The position numbers were made by a program, and so were the translations under genes. 64,000 nt of DNA from Hemibagrus wyckioides. Lineage: Eukaryota > Chordata > Actinopteri > Siluriformes > Bagridae. The notes under the pieces are model-generated. The model had not been told where the DNA came from and ran no database searches. It was given only the letters and a program-made list of their open reading frames with translations. Location of the stretch: contig NC_080713.1 of NCBI RefSeq assembly GCF_019097595.1, forward strand, positions 3,940,699 to 4,004,698. Reading direction: 5' to 3'. Below are positions 36,108-55,100 of this stretch, piece after piece. Position 1 is the first letter of the stretch, and the number at the start of each line of letters is the position of its first letter.

Positions 36108-36664
36108 TATGAATGATTTTAGAAGGTAGTTCCATGCCTAACTGCATAGACCGTTTAAGTAGAGGATGAGGAGAAATGATGCTAGAGAATGTACGAGCCA
36201 AAAATAAAGTACAAGCCTGATCTGATCTGCTGAATTATTTACATCCTCCCACTGCTCGGGAGAGGCGACTCTGTTCACGGCAAGATTATATGAAATGAGA
36301 GACAGAATCCGACGAAGGTCTGAGAATGGCTGCAACGGAGAACACTGACAAACCCTGGGGAGGATTCAGTACACATTCATAAGCATGACATAAGAGTTTT
36401 GTTTAAAAAAAAATGTGTTGTTTTATCTTCAAACAATAGACAGAAACTAGAAAAAAGCTTATTTGTCTTATTTTGTGCTTATCTTCCAGTTTATTATTTT
36501 GTTATTAATAGCATTGGTGAATCTCTAAGACTAATCTATGGTGTGTCTGTTCCTTCCCTGTTTATTCAGCAGACATGTAAAGTTATAGAAACTACATAAT
36601 TGCAAAATTAAAGAAGATTTGTTTTATATTTTAGTTTAAGGAGATAAAAATTATATTGTAATGA

Positions 36665-36681
36665 TAAGGATATTGTGGATT

Positions 36682-36730
<49 letters not shown>

Positions 36731-36812
36731 ATATAATTAATTCATTCATTTTTTAAATAATAATAAATAAATAAATAAATCTACAATATCCACAATGAGA
36801 CAGGTAATGTCC

Positions 36813-36881
<69 letters not shown>

Positions 36882-36885
36882 TTCT
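36665..36885. repeat. (TTTA)n tracts with an inverted repeat
   Basis: GGATATTGTGGATTTTATTTATT at about 36667 is mirrored by AATAAATAAATCTACAATATCC at about 36771-36795, so the two can pair with the TTTA/AAAT tracts as part of the stem. A second (ATTT)n tract follows at 36816-36882. The phrase CCAATAAACCTGATTCTGATTCT at about 37002 is a typical retroposon tail. Confidence 0.75.
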
Positions 36886-37261
36886 CTGTATAGCATTGTT
36901 TATCAATTAAATGTATAGTGTATTTATTTTATTTCTGTACTTTTGAGGGTCAATTCTTTGATTTGAGGAAATTCTTTGTGTGTGCAAAAGCAATACTTAG
37001 CCAATAAACCTGATTCTGATTCTCATTAGTGCTTCATAAGGGTGTTATAAGCACACAATATATTCACAGTTTAGCAAATGGAAATTATGGACATGGTCAA
37101 CGTTTGTGCTTCTTAAATAACTATAGTTTTTGAAAGTAGATGTCAGTGCTTCATAAAAGTGTAATAAACACAAAAGTTTAAAGATGGAATTGTGGCACGT
37201 TTGGCTTCTCACTCAAGTAACGATGTAGTAAGTCAACATTAGAGCTTTATAAGCACTACTA

Positions 37262-37745
37262 TGAATTAGAGCGGAGACTGCGAGCCAGGCCATTAGTGCC
37301 TGACCTCACAAATGCACTTCTAGAGGAATGGTCAAAAATTCCCATAAACACACTCCTAAACCTTGTGGAAAGCCTTCCCAGAAGAGTTGAAGCTGTTATA
37401 GCTGCAAAGGGCAGGACAACTCCAATCTCCGCTCTAATTCATCCCAAAGGTGTTCTGTGGGGTTGAGGTCAGGACTCTGTGCAGGCCAGTCAAGTTCCTC
37501 CACACCAAACTCACTCATCCATGTCTTTATGGACCTTGCTTTGGTCACTGGTGTGCAGTCATGTTGGAACAGGAAGGGGTCATCCCCAAACTGTTCCCAC
37601 AAAGAGCATGAAATTGTCCAAAATGTCTTGGTATGAAGCTGAAGCATTAAGAGTTCCTTTCACTGGAACTAAGGGGCCGAGCCCAACCCCTGAAAAACAA
37701 CCTGAATTCAATGATTTGGAGGGGTGTCCCAAAACTTTTGGCAGT
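37262..37745. mobile_element. Tc1-like element, family B, head-to-head inverted composite
   Basis: The left 160 bp (37262-37425) is the 3' part of a family B copy on the + strand (TTCCCATAAACACACTCC, then GAAGCTGTTATAGCTGC). From about 37426 the sequence is a minus-oriented family B copy (TCTCCGCTCTAATTCATCCC on to the CCCAAAACTTTTGGCA end). The phrase AGAGCGGAGACTGCGAG at 37267 therefore reappears inverted at 37424. Confidence 0.85.
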
Positions 37746-38180
37746 TAGCCCTATAAGAAGCCACTTGTTAACTGTATTCTAAGAACAACCTGGTGATCTG
37801 GATGACGTTGCACCCTGGTCTGTAGCTTTTCCTTTAAATAGACCTCCTGGTTTGGATTGGGAGCTTTACCTACTAAACCCAGATCATCCTAAAGGAGCGT
37901 CGGCATCTGCCGCTTCCACTTTAAGAGCTAATCCAATCTTCACATCTTCACAAGCCGAGAGCAGAGTGTGACAGTGACGATCCCACCATCTCCTCTTCCT
38001 CCTTCTCTTCCATCCGACTCCTCGTCCAGCTCTTCTTCCTCTTCCGTTCACTTGATCTTGGTCTTCCCGTTTCCAGTTTCATCCCTGACGGGTCACGTGA
38101 CAGCGGACGTGCAACTGTAGACGGGCTAAAAATTGTCATTTCTTCATGTTTCAACTTGTAGCCAGAGAAGAACTGTACAC

Positions 38181-38232
<52 letters not shown>

Positions 38233-39490
38233 CAGAGACAGAGAGGGTGTGTGTTACAGTCAGCTCCAAAATTATTGGCACCCCTGAATGGAACAGAACA
38301 TACCCTGGAACCTGATTACGGCCTTGTATAGCTAAACATTTGCTTATTTTTAACATTTACTCCATAAAAAATTAATTACAGAGCTGATTCTACTGTTGCA
38401 TCGAGTGTTTGTATATTATTGTAGTATTTTTTTAGTTTATTGGACCTTATTTCTTTTCCGGATTTTGCTAAACTGCTAAATTTTTTTTGTAGGAGCTAGA
38501 TTCCAGAGTTATAGAAACGAGAGTTGGTCTCAAAAGTATCACTGTGCCTTTAGCTCTTGATAAGATCAACCACAAAATGTCTAAATGTCTAAATGTGCAA
38601 GTGTGTACACAGATTTCTGAGCATGATCGACCTTTTGACACGCTTAGCAATGGCTTTATATGGCTGTTATTATGCAGTAATAAGTAATAAAGAGTTCTTC
38701 TACTTATTTTCTGTGCACTGAAGGAATTTCGAACCGAAAGCCACCCCGTTTCACTTAAATCTGTTGCAGTGCTATAAAATGTGCTCCTGTAGCTGCAATT
38801 AAATGAAAATGGATGGCTGTAACAAGCTGAGATATTGATCTATCGCCATGGGGTAGAGGACCTCTTTCCACAGGCGGGCTTTTATAAATGATTCATAAGT
38901 TCTTTTATTACATGGAACGAGTTTAATAAAGTGGCTGCTCGGTGATCACGTGACGCAAAAGAGGCATTTTCTAAGGTGCATTAAGGTGCTTGAGGAAGGC
39001 ATTATGCAGAGTGGAGCGTTAAATCAGCGGAAGAGTTTATTATCTACCAGAACGAATGTATGTCAGGGATGTTGACAGCTGCGTCTGGCTGAAAGTGGCA
39101 AATCTGAATCGTTGATGAGAACATCGCTGTCATTATCAGCATCGTTAACACCATCATCCTTCTCACTGCTTGTGCAAAAAGTGACACATCCTCTAATACC
39201 CTCCACCGATCTGTCACCGTCGCTAATCTCTAAAGAGGCAGCTTTCATGCAGTGACAAATCGTCCATTTTGCATGTGTTATTATGGATGTTTAAGGAAGC
39301 AGGTTAGCGTTGGGTCCATCCCCATGTAATTGAGAGAGGCGGCCTGAGAAAGGACTCTTCAGCCTTTAATCTGCTTTAGAGGATTGCTAATGCGCGTTTC
39401 TAACGAGAGGAGGAAAAAAAAAAGGGGGAGCAAGTGTCAGGCCATGGTTTATTGTGTGTAAATCCTCAGGGTGACCTCGTGTAGACACAA
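37746..39490. other. Intergenic; repeat-free block at 38740-39260
   Basis: No gene seen. It contains a (GT)n-(GA)n run at 38184-38232 and, right after it, a transposon-end-like phrase (CAGCTCCAAAATTATTGGCACCCC at 38261). From about 38740 to 39260 the sequence is repeat-free and of balanced composition, another candidate conserved non-coding stretch. Confidence 0.35.
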
Positions 39491-39507
39491 GCCAGAGAGA
39501 GAGAGAG

Positions 39508-39544
<37 letters not shown>

Positions 39545-39688
39545 ACTGATGGGAATTCCTGGTCTTTTCAGAGAATTGGATTATTTGGCTCCTAAATTTC
39601 AATTTAAGAGAGAGAGAGAGAGAGAGAGAGAGTGAGTGCTAATGGGATTTTTTTTTAGAGCACTGGATTATTTAGCTCCCAAATCTAC

Positions 39689-39732
<44 letters not shown>

Positions 39733-39804
39733 AAGAGAGTGTCTGAATTCTGTGAATTCTGTCTTTTTAGAGAGTCAGATTATTGAGCTCCTAAATTTAA
39801 ATTT

Positions 39805-39893
<89 letters not shown>

Positions 39894-39960
39894 CTGAGAG
39901 TCAGATTATTTGGCTAAATTGAACTCGCTGCTAAATTTTGCTCAGTAAGAACAATGACAT
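39490..39960. repeat. Composite tandem repeat: (GA)n plus about 95-120 bp spacer units
   Basis: Four successive units each carry a (GA)n or (GT)n run followed by a related spacer. The spacers share TTTTYAGAGARTYRGATTATT and RGCTCCYAAATYT. Units begin near 39540, 39633, 39737 and 39890. Confidence 0.8.
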
Positions 39961-40339
39961 CAGGGATATTTCAGCATTAGATTTAAACACCACCAGGTCA
40001 CACTAAGATCTGTGGTCAGCAGCTTCAGGGTCTTCAGGGTTAGATTCACATGTTATTCCTGTGTCCAGGTGTGTGGGTTTCCTCTGAGTTCTCTCCAGTT
40101 TCCAAAAACATCTGAGAGAGAGAGAGAGAGACAGAGAGAGGCTCTAATCAGAGACTCTAAATTGCTCACTGGTGTGAACGTGAGAGTGTATGTTGTTATA
40201 GAACTTGTTATAAACTGTTGTTATAAAAGACTCTATATTGTTAAATTTCTTATTAAAAACAGCATCCTCTCAGTTTGCTGTTATTTATGGGTCAGTTCTA
40301 ACTTGGTAGCGCCACCAAGTGGAAAATAAGGGTATATAC

Positions 40340-40615
40340 AGCAGCCAAGTCAAGTCAAGAAGCTTTTATTGTCATTTCAACCATATATAGCTGACACAGT
40401 ACACAGTGATATGAAATGAAACTCCAGGACCCTGGTGCTACATAAAAGAACACAGAGCTAAGTTGTCCTAGCCACATAAAGTGCATTGTGTGCAACCTAG
40501 TGCAAGCAGACAATACAAAACACTAATATACAGGACAGATACACAAAATATTCCAGTATACATTCTCTATCATATGTTATACAGTACAGTGTGCAAAAAT
40601 TAAAAAAAAAAAAGC
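40340..40615 (-). mobile_element. Dispersed retroposon-like repeat
   Basis: The phrase CAAGTCAAGTCAAGAAGCTTTTATTGTCATTTCAACCATATATAGCTG is a very common dispersed repeat end in fish genomes. It is followed by 200 bp of body and an A-rich end (AAAAAAAAAAAGC at 40604). It borders the family A element that starts at 40640. Confidence 0.6.
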
Positions 40616-40639
40616 ATCAAAGCCAAAATGCCCATGATG

Positions 40640-41170
40640 TACACCAATCAGGCATAACATTATGAGCAGTGAGAGGTGAAGTGAATAAGACTGATGATCT
40701 CCTCATCATGCCACCTGTTAGTGGGTGGGATATATTAGGCAGCAAGTGAACATTTTGTCCTCAAAGTTGATGTGTTAGAAGCAGGAAAAATGGACAAGTG
40801 TAAGGATTTGAGCGAGTTTGACGAAGGGCTAAATTGTGATGGCTGGATGGCTAGACCACTGGATCAGAGCATCTCCAAACCTGCAGCTCTTGTGGGGTGT
40901 TCCCGGTATGCAGTGGTCAGTAACTATCAACAGTGGTTCAAGGAAGGAACAGAGGTGAACTGGAGACAGGGTCATGGGCAGTCAAGACTGGCTGGCCCGT
41001 GTGATCCGATCCAACAGACGAGCTACTGTTGCTAAAATTGCTGAAGAAGTTAATGCTGGTTCTGATAGAAAGGGGTCACAGTGCATGATGGGTCAGGGCT
41101 GTTTTGGCAGCAAAAGAGGGACCAACACAATATTAGGCAGGTGGTCATAATGTTATGCCTGATCAGTGTA
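40640..41170 (+). mobile_element. Tc1-like element, family A, internally deleted
   Basis: TA-bordered with both family A ends. The + strand codes [12 protein letters not shown] and then the first helix-turn-helix ([20 protein letters not shown]). A small duplication (GATGGCTGGATGGCTAGACC) and a deletion after GHGQSRL distinguish this copy. It has the shared HTH-to-3'-end junction. Confidence 0.92.
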
Positions 41171-41579
41171 ATACCTTTCCACTACGTAATTAAGATGGTC
41201 TATCAGTTTGATCTACATTTTGGTAGCTGGTCAGAACCCTTTTGGGAAGGTAAATAAATAATAATTGAATAAATAAATCAATTCATACAGAAATTATTTC
41301 CCTAATCATATAAACCAATATATAACCAGCTTAAATACAGTTCAGGAACGTTCTTGAACAGGGTTCGTGTTTCCAGAAGATTCCTCAGGCCAGGTTTTTG
41401 TTTTGCTAAACAAATTATATTTGACTTTCAAATGTCGTATGTCACGTATACAATACACGCACGTACACACACACACACACACACACAATATAATATTTTA
41501 TCTGTGCAAAAAAGACAATGTTTTTTATTTTATTTAAAGACTTTATGAGAAGGTCCTCTAACACACACACACACACACA

Positions 41580-41616
<37 letters not shown>

Positions 41617-41807
41617 CACCTACAGATAAAGAAAAAAGGATAAAAGTATTTTTATTTTTATTTTCATGTGCTAACGACGAAAGTCGACGTGCCACTTCAT
41701 TTATTTACAGCGTCGATTAATTAATCAAATATTTATTTTTATTTTATAAACGTGAATTTCACGTGAGATCCAGCCACGGGGAACGCCAAGCATCTGGTAT
41801 GTCTGTG

Positions 41808-41833
41808 AAGTATCGCGAGATTTCGCGAGATGC
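41808..41833. promoter_or_regulatory. Double CGCGAGA promoter motif upstream of zdhhc7
   Basis: TATCGCGAGATTTCGCGAGAT holds two direct copies of the CGCGAGA word. The related palindrome TCTCGCGAGA is a known element of TATA-less vertebrate promoters. It lies about 230 bp upstream of the presumed zdhhc7 first exon. An ETS-type CCCGGAAGT lies at 42051-42059. Confidence 0.45.
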
Positions 41834-41999
41834 TCAACGACAACGTGCATTAGTTCTGAGTATTCATTTATGGTGAAGAAAACATTGATTAAATGACATT
41901 AAGCACGGATAATACTTTAATACAAAGGATAAAAATTGTGATTTAAAGCGCCACAGCAGCGGACAGACTTCTGTAAATGACCAATAGATGGCAGAATCG

Positions 42000-42201
42000 C
42001 GCGGTCCGTCCGACAACTGAAGGAAGAAGAAGCGCAGACAGCGAAAGGAAACCCGGAAGTGTGTGCCATTCGTTTCTACTCGTTTTTTTAAAAAAATATC
42101 TATTTAGAATAGGAGGGAATTTTTTTCCTTGTTGTGTAGAATAATGAAATTCACTCCACTTTTTCAGATTTGGGAATACAGCCATTGGGTGAATTATTTC
42201 G
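42000..42201 (+). other. zdhhc7: Inferred non-coding exon 1 of zdhhc7
   Basis: A GC-rich promoter-like stretch (GCGCGGTCCGTCCG, CCCGGAAGTG) leads to TTATTTCG followed by the donor GTAAGC at 42202. The 5' limit is a guess. It pairs well with the non-coding exon at 42997-43067. Confidence 0.45.
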
Positions 42202-42996
42202 GTAAGCAAACGATACACGCGAGAGATTGCTGCCGGAGAGCTTCGGGTGTCCTGTCAATACAGATAGCTCACAGCTAGCGTCGTAGCTAACACAATGTAT
42301 ATCCACGGCTGTTTAGATATCTATCTATCTATATGTATGTATAGATAGATAGATAGATAGATAGATAAGAATCATTATGCTTAGGATGATTTAACTATAA
42401 TTAGTCACTCTGCACAAGATCAGCGTAATGCTGTTTAGTTTTGCCGTAGTGTTTGTCTATATACCGTGATTTAGTCCTGCTTCCAAATGGCTTCCTGTTG
42501 GTCATATAGTGCACTAAGGTTGCGCGTGGAAGCCATTTTATTCGAAGCCTCCGTAGGGTGCCTATGTAGTGAGTTTGCATCTATTTAACATTTAAAGCTA
42601 GCCGTTTGGTTGCTTCATTGTTGGCTACGTTGTCAATGGGTTGATTAGCTAGCTGGGTGTTTGTAGTGACAGTGTATTGTTATGTTCGCTAATATAGTGT
42701 TTGTTTATTTGTTTACTTAGTAAATAAAATAGCAAAGCGGCTAGCTATCGAATTCGAAAGGGTCAGTCTTAGTAACCGAAATGTCACTGTAATGGAAAGA
42801 AGCTATGATGGTGATAGAAATGTAAAGAAGTCATGAATGAGCTCTCTCGTGGTTTGTGTGTGTGTGTATTTATTTGGGAATTAAAATGGACTGCTACTGC
42901 TACCTATGCGGCTCAAAACTGGGATTTATTTTCTTTTTCTTCTTTTTTAAACATTGTTTAAAATGTTATTTTGCGCTAATAATTGTGTGTGTTTAG

Positions 42997-43067
42997 ATTA
43001 ACCCTGTGGATGTGGCCTTGTATCTGCTGTCCAGCTCATCATGTCAGCGTGAGGTCCACTCTCTGAG
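42997..43067 (+). other. zdhhc7: Inferred non-coding exon 2 of zdhhc7
   Basis: Bounded by a TGTTTAG acceptor and a CTCTGAG|GTAATG donor. It contains a four-codon upstream reading frame, ATGTCAGCGTGA, at 43041-43052. No frame continues into the coding exon, so it would be 5' UTR. Confidence 0.5.
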
Positions 43068-43309
43068 GTAATGTTTATTCGTTTGTAATATCAATCGTAC
43101 TACTAGTAATAATAATGAACGAGTTGCACTGGACTTTTATAAGGTCAGCATACACACCGTCGCTTTAAAATGACGACACTAGATTATAATGAGAGTTCTT
43201 GTGGTCTAAAAATATAACTAGAGTAGTAGATAAATCGTCTATGTTAAATTAATACATATGCTAATGGTAGTAAAATTAATTTAGTACAAAATCATCAAGG
43301 AACATTCTC

Positions 43310-43860
<551 letters not shown>

Positions 43861-43945
43861 TTCTTCCTTCTTAGAAAGATTTTTGAGCACCTTTTTCCTA
43901 AAGTCTTGTACTTGTCAGCATTTATAACATTATGGTAAGCTAAAA

Positions 43946-43979
<34 letters not shown>

Positions 43980-44429
43980 AAGTGTGAGCGAAGTCGATGA
44001 ACTGGGCTGTAAAAGAATCGATGGAGCTCAGCATCGTTGCTTTCCCAAAATGAGAAGGTTGTTTGCTTTAACTCTGATCAGCAATACCACGTTCTCCTGC
44101 GTGACTGATTCTGTCGTTCACGCCATTCTGCAGATGTCGTGTCCAGAGTAACTTACAGAACTGAAAGTACATTACTTTTATTTTTTCCTCATTATTTTCA
44201 TTTACGCAGCTGAACAGTTTAGGGTTAACGGTCATTCGGAGGTTCAGGCTTTTGACCAGAACTGACTCATGGCCTCGGGTTGGGTTTTTGTTCTACTGAA
44301 CTATATTTCTACTTTTCATTTTAAATGATCTGAAAATGTAAAACACAGTAGGAAAGCAAAACTGTACAGCAAATGTGATAACAAAAACATAAATATGATC
44401 ATAAACACATTTCTGGGTTTATTGTTGCG

Positions 44430-44740
44430 TTACATGGCCTTAGTGTTATCCTTTTGGCTTTGGTTTTACCCTCTTGGCCTTATTTTTATCCCCTTGGCTT
44501 TAATTTTACCCTCTTGGCTTTGTTTTAGCCCTCTTGGCTTTACCTTTACCCTTTTTGCTTTACCCTCTTGACTTTACCCTCTTTGCTTTGCTTTTCCCCC
44601 CTTGGCTTTACCCCCCTGGCTTTGGTTTTGCCCACTTGGCTTTGCTTTTACCCTCTTTGCTTTAGTTATACCCTCTTGGCTTTAGTTTTGCCCTCTTGGC
44701 TTTAGTTATACCCTCTTGGCTCTGCATTTACCCTCTTGTA
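44430..44740. repeat. About 20-bp minisatellite in zdhhc7 intron 2
   Basis: Roughly 15 imperfect copies of a unit close to TTTTACCCTCTTGGCTTTAG. Unit length varies from 16 to 22 by loss of the TTTT or GTTTT part. It lies 190 bp upstream of the first coding exon. Confidence 0.9.
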
Positions 44741-44929
44741 AGCATTATTTATGTGGCATGTTCAATAAACAAGTCCTTGTGAATTAATTGTTACTATAGC
44801 AACAACACTATATATTTTAAAGAGCTCATTAACATAAACCTGACAGCTGAATCTGTCTGACCAATCAGAATAGAGCATTCCCTAACACTGGTCTTTTTTT
44901 TTTTTCTTCAATCATGTAGGTAGAGCAGA

Positions 44930-52690
<7,761 letters not shown>

Positions 52691-53988
52691 GCCGAGGAAG
52701 CTCACGTTTCTCCGCACGTCAGCGTGCCTGTTAAGACCCCACGCGTAGTGGACGCACGGCACGATGACGCAGGTACGGGGACTCGGGGAAGAGAATGTGT
52801 AATAAACCAGAGGCCTGGTGGAGGAGAAGGGCCGAAATATGACAAACTACCTGTTAAAACCACTGGACCTCAACCGAAGGATCATTTTTACTTTGGCTTC
52901 TCTTGGCTGGCTGTTTCTTTTGTTTTTCTGTGAATAGATTTTTTTTTTTTTTTTGCTTTTTGTTTTGTTTTTAAGGATTTTCTGTATTTTATTGAAAACA
53001 GAACTTTGTGCGGGGGGGAAAAAAATAAGAACAATCTGACATTTAATTCGAACAGCATTAGTGTCTGAATCTTCAATCACTCAACCCAAACCCGAATCCG
53101 TCCTTCTGGAACCACCTTATGCATTAAGATTTCCTCTCTAATAAAATGCTGAAATGATAATTATTCCTAGACTTAGAATCACGAAACATACACGACGGCT
53201 TATTTAACTTCCTAACATAGTAGAGACGCTGACGAACATCGTTTACGATTTTTATTTCTTTTTACGTTCATGTAAATGGCACTGAATATTTAGACGAACT
53301 ATTTACACTGTTTACCTTCTGTGACGCTACATCCTGAGATCAACACTGCAGTCGCTTGCCATGAATGTAGAACAGACCGCATTAGAGAACATGCCGTAGA
53401 GATGACGCATGACTTTTTGCACACTCGAGTTTGGTCGGCAGCAGAGGAGGAGACGTTAGACCAGACCCCCGGCGACACTCCGACAATTTAACCCGCTAAG
53501 CAGCTGAAGAAGAACTGTGCTGGATGTAGTCTTGTGTGTTTTATATACATGTATATATATATACGATGGCTAACGGTCCGACTAATGAATCACGTGATTT
53601 AGCAATACCGTTGCTGCGTCTTCACAAGAGCTTTTTACCTCACCGGTTAAGATTTCATCATGACCATTCTTTCATTACTGCAGATGTTTTATACAGTAGA
53701 CGGAGAGTATTTTGAATGGTATTGGATTCGACGTGGGCCGTAAAGAACCGACTGAATCTGTGTTTCCGCTCCAATGAAGTAGTGTATTGTGTTTAAAAAC
53801 AAAGGGAATGGGTTTATTAATTATAGCAGGCTGCCTGTAAAGCTTTCTCTTTCGATCCACATGATGTACGCAGTATAGAAAGCATCTAAACGTGTCCTTC
53901 TGCCACCAGGATGTTAGGGTCTTCAGTGCCATGACAGTCAACAGTATTAGTTCCTATTCATTGCGGACATGACATTCTTGAAATGTGG

Positions 53989-54031
<43 letters not shown>

Positions 54032-54404
54032 TAGACCAATTCCAGTTCATATTTAACTCTACTGATTCTTCTATGTAATCTCCCAGGTCATTTAATCCAT
54101 CATGCTGCATTCAAAGAAAATCTAATATTTATCCAAAAAAACGCACCTCTAATGCGTCAGTATGGTGTCATTATTTATTAGTTTTTAAAGATTTATTTTC
54201 ATCCAAGTCCAACTGCATTGATCTTGAAAGAAATATTCCAAAATGAGCGTCACGTTCAATGCTAAAAAGCGAATGAATTGCACACACAAGTGACTCAGGC
54301 ATCGTTCACAAGCTCACCCTTGGACATCGACATCTGTAAAGAGAAAAGTCTTATTAATATCTTATATCTTAAAATATAATATATATATTATAATCTTAAT
54401 ATAT
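52691..54404 (+). other. zdhhc7 3' UTR and downstream DNA
   Basis: No coding sequence. AATAAA words at 52801 and about 53143 are candidate polyadenylation signals. A (CT)n run lies at 53994-54030. Confidence 0.45.
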
Positions 54405-55100
54405 AACTTATAATGCTTAAATATTTAGCCTGAATTGCTGAATTGTTCAGTAAATGGCGCTGAATCGAATCTTTCAGATTAGTCACTTATGAATCAACTA
54501 CACTGAATAGGAATGAATCGATTCCTGAATCGGTTCAGGGCCATTTATTTTCAAATCAGTCACCTACGAATCAGCTACAGTTAATGAATATGAATGAATC
54601 GATTCACGAATCGATTCATCCATTCATATTCGGTGTAATTGATTCGAGTCACTTACAAATCACTTACAAATCAACTACACTGAATATGAATGAATCGATT
54701 TACAAGTCGATTCATTCATTCATGTTCAGTGTAGTTGATTCATAAGTGACTGATTTGAAAGTGAATGACCCTGAATTGAATCTTTCAGCTCAGTCACTTA
54801 TGAATCAACTACACTTAACAGGAATGAATTGATTCATGAATCGATTCATGAATCGATTCACCGCCACTTAGACGTGTAGATTAAAGCATCACTTTTAGAT
54901 TCTGTTCTCCATTTAAAAAACAAAAAAAAGCTTAATATGTCGAACTGCTGATAGAATGTACAGACTTATACAGATCCATAATTATTGGCACCCTTTCTGA
55001 ACGGGTGGAAACAGAACCGTTATGGTGGTGGTAGTGGGATGTTGTTAATCTCACACTGAGAATATAAGAGACATTTTAACCTTTAATTCAAGTACAGTTA
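54405..55100 (+). repeat. GAATCGATTC foldback repeat, copy 2, with several palindromic units
   Basis: Several alternating forward and reverse units of the phrase AGTCACTTATGAATCAACTACACTGAATATGAATGAATCGATT are present. Two clear palindromes are centred near 54606 and 54705, the latter with arms of about 45 bp. The array ends in three tandem TGAATCGATTCA words near 54837-54860, followed by a unique piece and an ATTATTGGCACCC end (54978-54993). Confidence 0.85.

Noticed and set aside
37948..38154. Small minus-strand Lys/Glu-rich frame
   Set aside because: No recognised family, no splice context, borders a simple repeat.
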